64,000 nucleotides of DNA from Pseudomonas alcaliphila JAB1 (lineage in GTDB: Bacteria; Pseudomonadota; Gammaproteobacteria; Pseudomonadales; Pseudomonadaceae). A program made the translations under genes and the position numbers. The DNA lies in the NCBI RefSeq assembly GCF_001941865.1, contig NZ_CP016162.1:372001-436000 (forward strand). The letters run 5' to 3'. This document shows, in pieces, positions 30,166 through 39,141 of the stretch. Within the stretch, counting starts at the first letter, position 1. Every line of letters starts with the position of its first letter. The notes below the pieces were generated by a model that saw only the letters and a program-made list of their open reading frames with translations, ran no database searches and had not been told where the DNA came from.

Positions 30166-31053
30166 TCAAGCGTCCGCCAGCCACTCCCGTGCCTCTTCGA
30201 AGCAGGCTTGCGCGAGCGGTGAGGCAGGGGCGCTACGCCGCATGATCAGGCCCTGAGGTGCCAGGGTATGAGCCTCCTCGATGGGCAGAAGGCGCAGGTG
30301 ACCGTCGGTCGGCGCACCATCCGCCGGCAGCGGCATGACGCTGCAGCACAGGCCGGCGCTGACCGCTTGAGTCAGGTGATGCACGGCATCGGCCTCCAGG
30401 CGAACCTGCGGGCTCAGGCCGCGCGCACGGAAGCTGTGATCGATGGACTGGCGAAAGTGCATGCCGGTGGAGAGCAGGCCCAGGGGCAGGTTGGCCAACT
30501 GCTCCCAGCGCAGGCTGCTGCTGACGAAGTGGAAGTGGCGCTGATCGTAGAGCAGGCCCATGCGTGCTTCGGCCAGCTCCAGGCTGGCGAAGTGCTCGCG
30601 GTCGAGTCGGTCGAGATAGGACAGGCCCAGGTCGAGCTGATTACGTACCAGGCCCTCCAGAATCTGATCGCTGCTCAGGGCGTGCAACTGAAAGCGCAGC
30701 CCAGGGTGACGCTCGGCGAACAAACTGATCAGGCGCATGGGGTCGAAACTGGCCAGCGGCACCACGCCCAGGCGCAGGGTACCCACCAGATGTCCACGGC
30801 AGGCGGCTGCCTCTGCGAGCAGGCCATCCTGCGCGGCCAGCAGGCTGCGTGCCCAGGCCAGGATGCGCTCACCTTCGGCGCTGAAGCCCTCGAAACGCTG
30901 GCCACGGCGCACCAGCTCCAGGCCCAGTTCGTCTTCCAGCTGGCGCAGGCGCATGGACAGCGTCGGCTGGGTCACGTGGCAACGTGCAGCGGCCTGACCG
31001 AAGTGGCGGGTCTCGTCGAGGGCGACGAGAAATTTCAGCTGCTTTATGTCCAT
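30166..31053 (-). CDS. LysR-family transcriptional regulator
   Basis: The 295-residue protein has an N-terminal helix-turn-helix (MDIKQLKFLVALDETRHFGQAAARCHVTQPTLSMRLRQLEDELG) and an effector domain with about 97 bases to fdhD downstream. Its position upstream of fdhD and the YdeP-type gene on the same strand, and divergent from the BON-LysM gene, suggests it may control either. The N-terminal sequence is typical for the LysR group with OxyR-like and CysB-like members. No effector can be assigned. Confidence 0.92.
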   Translation of the reverse strand: MDIKQLKFLVALDETRHFGQAAARCHVTQPTLSMRLRQLEDELGLELVRRGQRFEGFSAEGERILAWARSLLAAQDGLLAEAAACRGHLVGTLRLGVVPLASFDPMRLISLFAERHPGLRFQLHALSSDQILEGLVRNQLDLGLSYLDRLDREHFASLELAEARMGLLYDQRHFHFVSSSLRWEQLANLPLGLLSTGMHFRQSIDHSFRARGLSPQVRLEADAVHHLTQAVSAGLCCSVMPLPADGAPTDGHLRLLPIEEAHTLAPQGLIMRRSAPASPLAQACFEEAREWLADA

Positions 31054-31172
31054 GGGAGCTCCTGGTTTGCCCGGATTCTAATGCGCGAATGCTAATCAGG
31101 GGTGTTTCTTGAACTAGACTTTGCTCTCCGGGCGAATTGCCCGGTCATTCACAAGGAACGAGAGGAATCGCC

Positions 31173-31610
31173 ATGAGTCTGTTTGCCTTTGTCAAAGACG
31201 CCGGGGTCAAGCTCTGGGAGTCGCTGGTGGGTCAGGAGGCGCAGGCCGCCGAATCACTCAAGGACCACGTTAGCAAGGTTGGCCTGGGTAACCCGAACAT
31301 CGAGGTCAGTGTCGAAGGTGACAAGGTCATCGCCCGTGGCGAAGTGGCCAGCCAGGAAGAGAAGGAAAAGATCCTCCTGGCGCTGGGCAACGTTGCCGGT
31401 GTCAGTGAAGTCGATGACCAGATCAGCGTGACCACGCCCGCCCCCGCAGCGCGCTTCGTTACAGTGAAGAAGGGCGACACGTTGAGCGCCATTGCCAAGG
31501 CCGAATACGGCAATGCCAATGCCTACATGAAGATATTCGAGGCCAACAAGCCGATGCTCAGTCACCCGGACAAGATCTATCCGGGGCAGGTATTGCGCAT
31601 TCCCGAATAA
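31173..31610 (+). CDS. lysM: BON-LysM protein (Kbp/YgaU-like)
   Basis: The 145-residue protein opens with MSLFAFVKDAGVKLWESLVG and has a BON domain (about 20-90; VEGDKVIARGEVASQEEKEKILLALGNV) and a LysM domain (about 93-144; VKKGDTLSAIAKAEYGNANAYMKIFEANKPML). E. coli Kbp (YgaU) with the same layout is a cytosolic potassium sensor. No signal peptide is visible. ATG at 31173 follows AGAGGAATCG. It is divergent from the LysR gene with a 119-base gap that should hold both promoters. Confidence 0.9.
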   Translation: MSLFAFVKDAGVKLWESLVGQEAQAAESLKDHVSKVGLGNPNIEVSVEGDKVIARGEVASQEEKEKILLALGNVAGVSEVDDQISVTTPAPAARFVTVKKGDTLSAIAKAEYGNANAYMKIFEANKPMLSHPDKIYPGQVLRIPE

Positions 31611-31642
31611 ATCCGCGCTTAGGTGCTGCGGGGGGCGCTTGG

Positions 31643-31690
31643 CCTTGCCGGCGATCATCATCCGGGATCGCCGGCAAGCCGGCTCCTACA
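31643..31690. repeat. Partial REP hairpin (family C)
   Basis: Arms cttgccggcgatc (31643-31655) and gatcgccggcaag (31667-31679) pair perfectly; the right side continues ccggctcctac as in the copy at 22655-22710. It lies between the convergent BON-LysM and HAD genes and overlaps the HAD stop region. Confidence 0.75.
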
Positions 31691-32366
31691 GCGAGGGCGT
31701 CGCAGGCAGCCCCAGCACCAACTCCTGATAATCCTCCACTGCGGCGAACTCCTCGGTGTCCTTCGGCCCTGCCTGGCTGTCCGGCTGGCGCACGGCAAGC
31801 AGATGGGCAACACCGAACCGGCCGGCGCTGCGCAGGATCGGCAGGCTGTCGTCGATGAACAGGCTGCGCGCCGGGTCGAAGTCGACGTCCTGGCGCAGGG
31901 CGAACCAGAACTGTTGATCTTCCTTGGGGAAGCCATAATCGTGAGAGCTGATCAGGCGTTCGAACCAGGGTGCCAGCTCGACGCGTTCCAGTTTCAGTGA
32001 CAGTGAGTCGCGGTGCGCGTTGGTGATCAGCACCACGCGCTTGCCAGCTTCGCGCAGGGCGCGCAGAAACAGCTCGGCATCCGCGCGCAGGGCGATCAGG
32101 TGGGCGACCTCGCGCTTGAGGTCACGGATCGACAGCCGCAGCTCGCGGCTCCAGAAGTCGGTGCAGTACCAGTTCAGCGTACCGGCATGCTGGCGAAACA
32201 GCGGCAGCAGCTCGGCCTCGGCCAGCGCCAGGCTGAGGCCGTGGTGCTCGGCGTAGCGCTGCGGCAGGTGGGTGAGCCAGAAGTGGTTGTCGAAGTGCAG
32301 GTCGAGCAGGGTGCCGTCCATATCCAGCAGGACGGTGTCGATCTGGTGCCAGGGCAGTGGGGGCAT
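31686..32366 (-). CDS. yrfG: HAD-family hydrolase (GMP/IMP nucleotidase YrfG-like)
   Basis: The 226-residue protein has HAD motif I DTVLLDMDGTLLDLHFDNHFW near the N-terminus, motif II VVLITNAHRDSL, and motif IV FIDDSLPILRSA. The extended cap and DNHFWLTHLPQRYAEHHGLS match YrfG, a nucleotidase active on GMP and IMP. The ATG at 32366 opens the conserved region; a longer reading from 32423 adds a poor leader. It is divergent from nudE, with a MITE-like repeat between them. Confidence 0.88.
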   Translation of the reverse strand: MPPLPWHQIDTVLLDMDGTLLDLHFDNHFWLTHLPQRYAEHHGLSLALAEAELLPLFRQHAGTLNWYCTDFWSRELRLSIRDLKREVAHLIALRADAELFLRALREAGKRVVLITNAHRDSLSLKLERVELAPWFERLISSHDYGFPKEDQQFWFALRQDVDFDPARSLFIDDSLPILRSAGRFGVAHLLAVRQPDSQAGPKDTEEFAAVEDYQELVLGLPATPSL

Positions 32367-32477
32367 GGGGTCGTCTTGCGCTCGAAGGTCGTGAATCTGC
32401 CGGCCTGCGTCGCGAACGTGCAATCTGCGCCGGGGATAATCGGAAAAGCCGCGGTATGATAACCCGCCAGGTCACGC

Positions 32478-32620
32478 TAGCAGGCCGTTGAAAACGTCGG
32501 CGAGGCAGGCAAGACAAGGCAAAAACGGCCGAAAAAGCGGAGTTTACGATTGTAAATGAGCATTTTGAGGGCGTTTTTAACGCAGTATTGCCAACGCAGG
32601 TAGTTTTCAACGACCTGCTA
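32478..32620. mobile_element. MITE-like element, 143 bp, TA-flanked terminal inverted repeats
   Basis: Ends tagcaggccgttgaaaac (32478-32495) and gttttcaacgacctgcta (32603-32620) are 18-bp inverted repeats with one mismatch, and each ends in TA. The interior is AT-richer than neighbours, with runs such as cgaaaaagcggag and cgtttttaacgc, and has no coding potential. TA ends are typical of IS630/Tc1-mariner related elements. I recall similar sequence as a dispersed repeat in other Pseudomonas genomes. It sits directly against the nudE ribosome site. Confidence 0.65.
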
Positions 32621-32632
32621 AGGAGTCGTTCC

Positions 32633-33199
32633 ATGCGTCAAAAACCCACGGTTCTCGCCCGTGAAATAGTCGCCAGCAGCCGTCTGTTCCGCGTCGAGGA
32701 GCTGCAGCTGCGTTTTTCCAATGGCGTCGAGCGGACCTACGAGCGTCTGGTGGGCAAGGGCGTCGGCTACGGTGCGGTGATGGTGGTGGCGATGCTCGAT
32801 GCCGAGCACGCGGTGTTGATCGAGGAATACTGCGGCGGCACCGATGACTACCAGCTGTCGCTGCCCAAGGGCCTGATCGAGCCGGGTGAGGACGTGCTGG
32901 TCGCCGCCAATCGCGAGCTCAAGGAAGAAGCCGGGTTCGGCGCGCACGAGCTGGAGTACATCACCGAGCTGAGCCTGTCGCCCGGCTATATGAGCCAGAA
33001 GATTCAGGTGGTACTGGCGCGCAATCTCTACGAGGAACGCCTGCCCGGTGACGAGCCCGAGCCGATGCGGGTCGACCGCATCAGCCTGCGCGAGTTGTCC
33101 AGCCTGGTCCAGCACGAGCAGTTCAGCGAAGGGCGTGCCCTGGCGGCGCTGTACTTGGTGCGCGATCTGCTGACCCAGCGCGGGGAGTTCAGCCTGTGA
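32633..33199 (+). CDS. nudE: ADP compounds hydrolase NudE (Nudix family)
   Basis: The 188-residue enzyme carries a complete Nudix box (GLIEPGEDVLVAANRELKEE, about 82-101, then AGFG). NudE hydrolyses ADP-ribose, NADH and diadenosine polyphosphates. Its ribosome site AAGGAG starts at the edge of the MITE-like repeat, eight bases before the ATG. Its stop overlaps the GTG start of cysQ by three bases, so the two are coupled, as in P. aeruginosa. Confidence 0.94.
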   Translation: MRQKPTVLAREIVASSRLFRVEELQLRFSNGVERTYERLVGKGVGYGAVMVVAMLDAEHAVLIEEYCGGTDDYQLSLPKGLIEPGEDVLVAANRELKEEAGFGAHELEYITELSLSPGYMSQKIQVVLARNLYEERLPGDEPEPMRVDRISLRELSSLVQHEQFSEGRALAALYLVRDLLTQRGEFSL

Positions 33200-34020
33200 G
33201 CCATCCCTATATTCCCCGGGTGATCGAACTGGTGCGCGAAGCCGGCGCGGCGACTCTGCCTTACTGGCGCAGCGACGTGGCCGTGATGGAGAAGGCCGAT
33301 GCCTCGCCGGTGACCGCTGCCGATCTGGCCGCGCATCACATTCTGCTCGATGGCCTGCAGGCGCTGGCGCCGGACGTGCCGGTGCTATCGGAAGAGGCTG
33401 CTGATATCCCGCTGGCCGAGCGCGCCGCCTGGACGCGCTGGTGGTTGGTCGATCCGCTCGATGGCACCAAGGAATTTATCGCCGGCTCCGAAGAGTTTAC
33501 CGTCAATGTCGCGCTGATCGAGCGTGGCCGCGTGGTCTTTGGCGTGGTCGGCATTCCCGCCAATGGCCGCTGCTACTACGGTGGCGCGGGGCTGGGTGCC
33601 TGGCGCAGCGAGGTGCCAGGCAGCGAGCAGTTGATCAGCGTGCGTCTGGCGCCCGCGCAAGGGTTCACCCTGGTGGCCAGCAAGCGTCATTCCAGCCCGG
33701 CGCAGGAAACCTTGCTCGCGGGCCTGGCTGCCCGTTTCGGTGAGCCGGCGCTGGCCAATATCGGCAGTTCGCTGAAGTTCTGCCTGCTGGCCGAAGGCAA
33801 TGCCGACTGCTATCCGCGCCTGGCGCCCACCTCGCAGTGGGATACCGCTGCCGCGCAGGGCGTGCTGGAAGGGGCGGGTGGCGAGGTGCTGAATCTGGCC
33901 GGTGAAGTGCTCACCTACGAGGCGCGCGAATCCTTTCTTAATCCGTCGTTCCTCGCCTTACCGGCTGCAGCCGAGTGGCGTGGCGAGCTGATCGAGCTGG
34001 CGCGCAACCTGCAGCGGTGA
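33196..34020 (+). CDS. cysQ: 3'(2'),5'-bisphosphate nucleotidase CysQ
   Basis: The 274-residue enzyme has the inositol monophosphatase motifs VTAADLAAH, LSEEAADIPL, WWLVDPLDGTKEFI (metal-binding DPxDGT) and QWDTAAAQGVLEGAGG. CysQ removes the 3' phosphate from PAP, a by-product of sulfate assimilation, giving AMP. The start is GTG at 33196 and overlaps the nudE TGA (GTGA). Both enzymes clean up adenine nucleotide derivatives. A REP hairpin follows the stop. Confidence 0.94.
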   Translation: MSHPYIPRVIELVREAGAATLPYWRSDVAVMEKADASPVTAADLAAHHILLDGLQALAPDVPVLSEEAADIPLAERAAWTRWWLVDPLDGTKEFIAGSEEFTVNVALIERGRVVFGVVGIPANGRCYYGGAGLGAWRSEVPGSEQLISVRLAPAQGFTLVASKRHSSPAQETLLAGLAARFGEPALANIGSSLKFCLLAEGNADCYPRLAPTSQWDTAAAQGVLEGAGGEVLNLAGEVLTYEARESFLNPSFLALPAAAEWRGELIELARNLQR

Positions 34021-34030
34021 CGCTTTACCT

Positions 34031-34096
34031 GTAGGAGCGAGCTCTGCTCGCGAACCCTGGCGATCCAGAAGCTTCGCGAGCAGAGCTCGCTCCTAC
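34031..34096. repeat. REP hairpin (family A)
   Basis: Perfect 24-bp arms at 34031-34054 and 34073-34096, core GGAGCGAGCTCTGCT. It lies between the convergent cysQ and fabY genes and could end both transcripts. Confidence 0.88.
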
Positions 34097-34122
34097 GGAT
34101 TTGTGCGTCGTTGGTGCTGTGC

Positions 34123-36030
34123 TCAATCGAGCATATCGCTGTAGCGCGCGTCCTTCTTGAACACCAGTGGCTGGTCGAAGCCCGGCACCTTCACTTCTTC
34201 GGTGGTGATGGAGATCGCCTGGTCGTCGATCATGTCGTTGCCGAAGTTGTAGATGATGTCCAGCTTGCCTTGCAGCGCCTGCTGGTCATAGGCGGCTGCG
34301 GCGGCACGGGTGCTCTCGCGGCGCGCCAGGTAGGCGTCGAAGGCGGCCTGGCCATGACGCTTGCGCAGCATGCGCTCGGTCACGTGCGGGGCCAGCACCA
34401 GGGCGCTGGCGTTGTTGCCGCCAAAGCCCTTGGAGTTGATGAAGGCCACGTCCAGCGCCTGCTCACCCACTTTACGATCGATGGTGGACAGGCTCAGGTG
34501 ATCCTGATGCACGTCGGCGGCGACGGCGTCGATGGTCTTGATGCCGGGCACGATGCCGTACTTGAAGGCACCGAGGGCGCCGATCACCTGGTCGCCGCTG
34601 GCGGTGGCCAGAGAATGACCGACGAAGGCCTTCACCGCGGTGACCGGCCATTGTTCTATGCCAAAGGCGCTGGCGACGCGGTCGAGAATCTCCGACTCGG
34701 TGACGCGGTTGGCCGGGGTGCTGGAGCCGTGGGCATGGACGAAGCTGCGGCTACGCACGGCGTCCAGGCCGAGCAGTTGCACGGCGCTGGCCACGGCCTT
34801 GGCCACGGTCAGGTAGTTGCCCGGGCCGGGAGCGGAGATGGACTTCTTGAAACCATCGGCGTTGATGAACACGTCCGGCACGGCGCCGTGAATGTCGGCA
34901 CCCAGTTCCAGGGCCAGCTCGTCGTCCATCAGCACCACGAACTGGCAGGCCTCGGCCAGGGTGAAGCCGCAGTTGTCGCCGAACGGGCGGCTGGCGCGGC
35001 GGAAATCCACCTCGCTCTTGCCCTCGATCTGGCGCAGGCCTTCTTCGGTGGCCAGTGCGCCCATGGCGCCGTAACCCTCGATGCATTCCTGGTTGATCGG
35101 CGCCTCGCTGCTGCCAACGATCACCACGCGCGCCTTGCCTGAGGCGATCTGCTCGATGCCCTTCTGCAGGTTGTAAAGGAAGGTGGCGCAGGCGCCGGTG
35201 ATGCTGCCGGTTGTGCCGACGCTGCCGAGCACATAGGCGTTGATGAAGTCCGCCGGCATGGTATTGAGGCCCAGGGCCAGTTGCTTGGCGGTGACGCGAC
35301 CGCCTTTGAGGCGCGACTGCATCATGCCGCCGAAGCCGTTTTCGTCGAGCTGGCTCATGATGCAACTGGCGAACACGGCGATTTCATCCGGTGCGACATG
35401 CTGGACGATGCGCTGCCAGTCGATGCCTACCGAGCGCAGCGCGTCGGTGACGCCGACCACGGTCATGGCCAGGCCGCGCGGGTGGAAGCGCGAATTGTAC
35501 AGCTCGCTCGGCTCGAAGCCGGTGGGCAACTGGCCGGCGGATTTCACTGCCAGCGGGCGATAGCTGTCGACCTTGAATTCGCAACTGTCATGCAGGGTGA
35601 CGCGTACTTCGTTGCCTTCGAGCTCTTCGACCGACCAATTGGCCGGTAGTGGCTCGGGCAATTGCTTGCGCTGGGTGATGAAGCTCAGGCTGGCGCCATT
35701 GGCGGGGGCGACGCTGATGCTCTTCTGCCAGTGGGCTGCGTCCGGGTCGAGGTGCTGCTTCTCGAGGCGGCGCACCAGGGTGCCGGCCAGAATTTCCTTG
35801 GCGTAGCGGCTTTCGATCTCGGCGAGGCTCAGCGCTTGGCCGTCCTGGTTCTGGTACTGGCCATCGACCACGCGCACCAGTTTCATCATCTGTGCCAGGC
35901 CGGCCAGGGTTTCCTGGCGCGCCTGGGGTTCCAGCGACTCCTGCACAGTGCGACGGAAACCATGGTGGAAGGAGCTGCGCCCGGCTGCGTTGTAACCCCC
36001 AAAACCCACGATCACAGGTAAGCGCGACAT
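34123..36030 (-). CDS. fabY: Beta-ketoacyl-ACP synthase FabY (fatty acid synthesis initiation)
   Basis: The 635-residue protein matches FabY (PA5174, about 634 residues), the P. aeruginosa condensing enzyme that joins acetyl-CoA with malonyl-ACP in place of FabH. The thiolase-fold catalytic triad is visible: Cys in TGSITGACATFLYN, His in VHAHGSSTPANR and His in FVGHSLATASGDQ. A long N-terminal region (about 1-210) precedes the synthase core and is unlike FabB or FabF. It starts MSRLPVIVGFGGYNAAGRSS with AGGAG region upstream. It stands alone, convergent with cysQ. Confidence 0.93.
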   Translation of the reverse strand: MSRLPVIVGFGGYNAAGRSSFHHGFRRTVQESLEPQARQETLAGLAQMMKLVRVVDGQYQNQDGQALSLAEIESRYAKEILAGTLVRRLEKQHLDPDAAHWQKSISVAPANGASLSFITQRKQLPEPLPANWSVEELEGNEVRVTLHDSCEFKVDSYRPLAVKSAGQLPTGFEPSELYNSRFHPRGLAMTVVGVTDALRSVGIDWQRIVQHVAPDEIAVFASCIMSQLDENGFGGMMQSRLKGGRVTAKQLALGLNTMPADFINAYVLGSVGTTGSITGACATFLYNLQKGIEQIASGKARVVIVGSSEAPINQECIEGYGAMGALATEEGLRQIEGKSEVDFRRASRPFGDNCGFTLAEACQFVVLMDDELALELGADIHGAVPDVFINADGFKKSISAPGPGNYLTVAKAVASAVQLLGLDAVRSRSFVHAHGSSTPANRVTESEILDRVASAFGIEQWPVTAVKAFVGHSLATASGDQVIGALGAFKYGIVPGIKTIDAVAADVHQDHLSLSTIDRKVGEQALDVAFINSKGFGGNNASALVLAPHVTERMLRKRHGQAAFDAYLARRESTRAAAAAYDQQALQGKLDIIYNFGNDMIDDQAISITTEEVKVPGFDQPLVFKKDARYSDMLD

Positions 36031-36284
36031 AAATCAAAAGCTCCTGAACAAGGCCAGCGCGACGCCGGGCCGGCGCATCTGGGCGCGAGCAGGGTCATAG
36101 GGCGGTGGCATTTGGAAAATTTCGGCTGCCTAACCTGACGTGAATCATGACCATCGAGTCACTCATTCGTCCAATGTCGTGGCGAGCGCAAGGCGTGTCG
36201 TGGGTGGGAAGGTCGTCGTCGGGACGTAGGGTGCGCCGTGCGCACCAGCTGTGGAAGACCGTGGTGCGCGGGGCATACAGGAAA

Positions 36285-36310
36285 GCGAGCCCGCCGTATG
36301 GCGGGCTCGC
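36285..36310 (-). terminator. Rho-independent terminator of the gshB-pyrC' operon
   Basis: Perfect 11-bp stem (gcgagcccgcc at 36285-36295 and complement at 36300-36310) with a 4-base loop. On the minus strand it is followed by tttcctgt. It begins 8 bases after the pyrC' stop. Confidence 0.75.
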
Positions 36311-36317
36311 ATGGCGC

Positions 36318-37589
36318 TCAGCCCTGGTAGCTGATATGCCCGTCGACCAGCGTGTAGCGCACCGCGCCGGGCAGGCAATGGCCAAGGAAGGGGCAGTTGC
36401 TGCCCTTGGAGTACCACTGTTCACCGGCGACGGTCGAAGCTTGCGCATCGAACAGCACGATATCGGCAGCGCCGCCGACGCGCAGCGAGCCGGCCGGCAG
36501 GCGCAGTGCGGTGGCCGGGCCGCTGGACAGGCGTGCCAGCAGCGTCGGCAGATCCAGCAGGCCGTCCTGCACCAGACTCATGGCCAGCGGCAGTAGCAAC
36601 TGCACGCTGCTGATGCCCGGCTCGGTCGCGGCGAAGGGCGCCAGCTTGGCGTCGCGCTCGTGCGGCTGGTGGTGGCTGGCGATGGCGCTGATGACCCCGG
36701 CCTTCACCGCTTCGCGCAGACCATCGCGGTCGGCAGGCGAGCGCAGCGGCGGCTGCACATGGTAGAGACTGGAGAAGTCGATCAGCGCCTCGTCGGTGAG
36801 GATCAGCTGGTACAGCGCCACATCGGCGGTCACCGGCAGGCCGCGGGCCTGGGCGTTGGCGATGAGTTCGGCGCCACGGGCGCTGGTGATCTGGCTGAAG
36901 TGCGCGCGCACGCCGCTCTGTTCCACCAGCAGCAGGTCGCGGGCCAGGGCCACGGTTTCGGCGGTTTCCGGGATGCCGGCCAGGCCGAGGAAGCTGGCGG
37001 TCGGGCCCTCATGGGCCAGGCCGCCTTCGGCCAGATCAAAGTCCTGCGAATGGAAGATCACCTGCAGGTCGAAGGTGGCCGCATATTCCAGTGCACGGCG
37101 CAGGGTGCGGCTGCTGCGGAAGTTGTCCAGGCCGTTGCCGAAGGCGACGCAGCCGGCATCGCGCAGGGCGACCAGTTCGGCCAGCTGCTCGCCGGCCAGC
37201 CCCTTGCTCAGCGCGCCAATTGGGAAGACCTTGGTGTGCCCGGCTTCACGGGCGCGGTCGAGAATCAGCTCGGCCACGGCCGAAGTATCCAGTACCGGCT
37301 TGGTGAAGGGGGGGCAGCACAGACTGGTGACGCCGCCGGCCGCTGCGGCCAGGGTTTCCGTGGCGATGCTGCCCTTGCGGCTATAGCCCGGCTCGCGCAG
37401 GGCCACCGACAGGTCGACCAGACCGGGGGCGGCGATCAGGTCCTGAGCGTCGAGGGTCTGATCGGCGACGAAGCCAGTGGGCGCCTGACCAGTGGCGACC
37501 AGCTTGCCGCCATCGATATAGAGGTCGCTGACCTGATCCAGGCCGCTGGCCGGGTCGATCACGCGGGCGCCGAGGATTGCGGTACGCAT
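36318..37589 (-). CDS. pyrC': Inactive dihydroorotase-like subunit PyrC' (PyrX)
   Basis: The 423-residue protein is a dihydroorotase homologue lacking catalytic metal ligands: the conserved HxH of active enzymes is replaced in LVDLSVALREPGYSRKGS. Later family parts remain (GGVTSLCCPPFTKPVLD, SSGPATALRLPAGSLRVGGAADIVLFD). In Pseudomonas this protein is a structural subunit needed for assembly and activity of aspartate carbamoyltransferase. Its ATG overlaps the pyrB stop by four bases. It is last in the operon, with the terminator at 36285-36310. Confidence 0.92.
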   Translation of the reverse strand: MRTAILGARVIDPASGLDQVSDLYIDGGKLVATGQAPTGFVADQTLDAQDLIAAPGLVDLSVALREPGYSRKGSIATETLAAAAGGVTSLCCPPFTKPVLDTSAVAELILDRAREAGHTKVFPIGALSKGLAGEQLAELVALRDAGCVAFGNGLDNFRSSRTLRRALEYAATFDLQVIFHSQDFDLAEGGLAHEGPTASFLGLAGIPETAETVALARDLLLVEQSGVRAHFSQITSARGAELIANAQARGLPVTADVALYQLILTDEALIDFSSLYHVQPPLRSPADRDGLREAVKAGVISAIASHHQPHERDAKLAPFAATEPGISSVQLLLPLAMSLVQDGLLDLPTLLARLSSGPATALRLPAGSLRVGGAADIVLFDAQASTVAGEQWYSKGSNCPFLGHCLPGAVRYTLVDGHISYQG

Positions 37590-38596
37590 CAGTTGGCCTC
37601 CTCGGCATTGAGTTGACGCTGGGCGTTCTGCCCGCTCATGGCCATCGACAGCACGGCCATGCGGATGGCGATGCCGTAGGTGACCTGATTGAGGATCACC
37701 GACTGCGGGCCGTCGGCCACCGCCGACTCGATCTCCACACCACGGTTGATCGGGCCCGGGTGCATGACCAGAGCATCCGGCTTGGCCAGCTTGAGGCGTT
37801 GTTCGGTAAGGCCGAACAGGCGGTAGAACTCACCCTCGCTGGGCAGCAGGCCGCCCTGCATGCGCTCGCGCTGCAGGCGCAGCATGATCACCACGTCGAC
37901 GTCCTTGAGGCCTTCGTTGGCGTCGCTGAACACGCGCACGCCGTAGCTTTGCTCCAGGCCGATGGGCAGCAGGGTCTTCGGCGCGATCACGCGAATATCC
38001 GGGCAACCCAGGGTTTTCAGCGCCAGCATGTTCGAGCGCGCTACCCGTGAGTGCAGGATGTCGCCGACGATGGCCACCGACAGATTCTCGAAGTCGCCCT
38101 TGTGGCGGCGAATGGTGAGCATGTCGAGCATGCCTTGGGTCGGGTGCGCGTGACGGCCGTCGCCGCCGTTGATGATCGCCAGGTTCGGGCACACGTGCTC
38201 GGCGATGAAGTGCGCGGCGCCGGAGTCGGCATGGCGCACGACGAAGATGTCGGCGGCCATGGCCTCGAGGTTGCGCAGGGTGTCGAACAGCGTCTCGCCC
38301 TTGCTGGTCGAGCTGGTCGATACGTTGAGGCTGATGACGTCGGCCGACAGGCGCTGGGCGGCCAGCTCGAAGGTGGTGCGGGTACGCGTGGAGTTCTCGA
38401 AGAACACGTTGCACACGGTCTTGCCGCGCAGCAGCGGGACTTTCTTCACCGCACGCGCGCCAACTTCGAGGAAGGAGTCGGCGGTGTCGAGGATTTCGGT
38501 CAACAGCGCGCGGGGCAGGCCGTCGAGTGAGAGGAAGTGGCGCAGCTGACCTTGGTCGTTCAGCTGCAGCGGGCGCTTGGCGGCGAGTGGCGTCAT
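37589..38596 (-). CDS. pyrB: Aspartate carbamoyltransferase catalytic chain
   Basis: The 335-residue enzyme has the carbamoyl-phosphate loop [47 protein letters not shown] (aspartate domain) and [14 protein letters not shown]. It makes N-carbamoyl-L-aspartate, the committed step of pyrimidine synthesis. The N-terminal extension (residues 1-15) is typical of Pseudomonas ATCase and acts in regulation by nucleotides. It follows pyrR by 11 bases and overlaps pyrC' by one base at the shared ATGA. Confidence 0.97.
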   Translation of the reverse strand: MTPLAAKRPLQLNDQGQLRHFLSLDGLPRALLTEILDTADSFLEVGARAVKKVPLLRGKTVCNVFFENSTRTRTTFELAAQRLSADVISLNVSTSSTSKGETLFDTLRNLEAMAADIFVVRHADSGAAHFIAEHVCPNLAIINGGDGRHAHPTQGMLDMLTIRRHKGDFENLSVAIVGDILHSRVARSNMLALKTLGCPDIRVIAPKTLLPIGLEQSYGVRVFSDANEGLKDVDVVIMLRLQRERMQGGLLPSEGEFYRLFGLTEQRLKLAKPDALVMHPGPINRGVEIESAVADGPQSVILNQVTYGIAIRMAVLSMAMSGQNAQRQLNAEEAN

Positions 38597-38607
38597 CGCG
38601 GGGAGTC

Positions 38608-39111
38608 TCAGTTGGCGAGCGTCTGGAGTTCGAGGGTCAGCGGCGTGGGGCCGGACAATTTTACCCGCGCGTTGGCCGCCAGCGACAGGGTGGCGCCGAC
38701 TACGTCGGGGCGAATCGGCAGCTCGCGGGCGTTTAGGTCGAGCAGGCTGACCAGGGTCACGCTGGCCGGACGACCGTAGTCGAACAGCTCGTTCAGCGCT
38801 GCACGGATGGTGCGGCCGCTCATCAGCACATCGTCGATCAGCACCAGGTGCTGGCCTTCGATTTCGAACGGCAGCTCGGAGGGCTGCACCTGTGGGTGCA
38901 GGCCGTTCTGGGTGAAATCATCGCGGTAGAAGGACACGTCGAGCACGCCCAGCGCGTCATTGCGCCCCAGGGCGGCGAGCAGGGCCTGGGCGACCCAGAC
39001 GCCGCCGGTGCGGATGCCGATGAAACGCGGCTCGCTGATCTGGCGCTGGTTCAGGTGCTGGGTCAGGGCGCTGGCCATGGCCGGCAGCAGGTCGTTGGGG
39101 TTCGGTAGCAT
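38608..39111 (-). CDS. pyrR: Bifunctional pyr operon regulator / uracil phosphoribosyltransferase PyrR
   Basis: The 167-residue protein has the PRPP-binding [20 protein letters not shown] and the PyrR segment [16 protein letters not shown]. In Pseudomonas it regulates pyrimidine gene expression in response to nucleotides and may also make UMP from uracil. The RNA-binding attenuator seen in Bacillus is not evident in the leader here. It lies between ruvX and pyrB on the same strand with 30 and 11 base gaps. Confidence 0.95.
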   Translation of the reverse strand: MLPNPNDLLPAMASALTQHLNQRQISEPRFIGIRTGGVWVAQALLAALGRNDALGVLDVSFYRDDFTQNGLHPQVQPSELPFEIEGQHLVLIDDVLMSGRTIRAALNELFDYGRPASVTLVSLLDLNARELPIRPDVVGATLSLAANARVKLSGPTPLTLELQTLAN

Positions 39112-39141
39112 GGCGAAACTCCTTGGTGCGGGCCGACTCGC

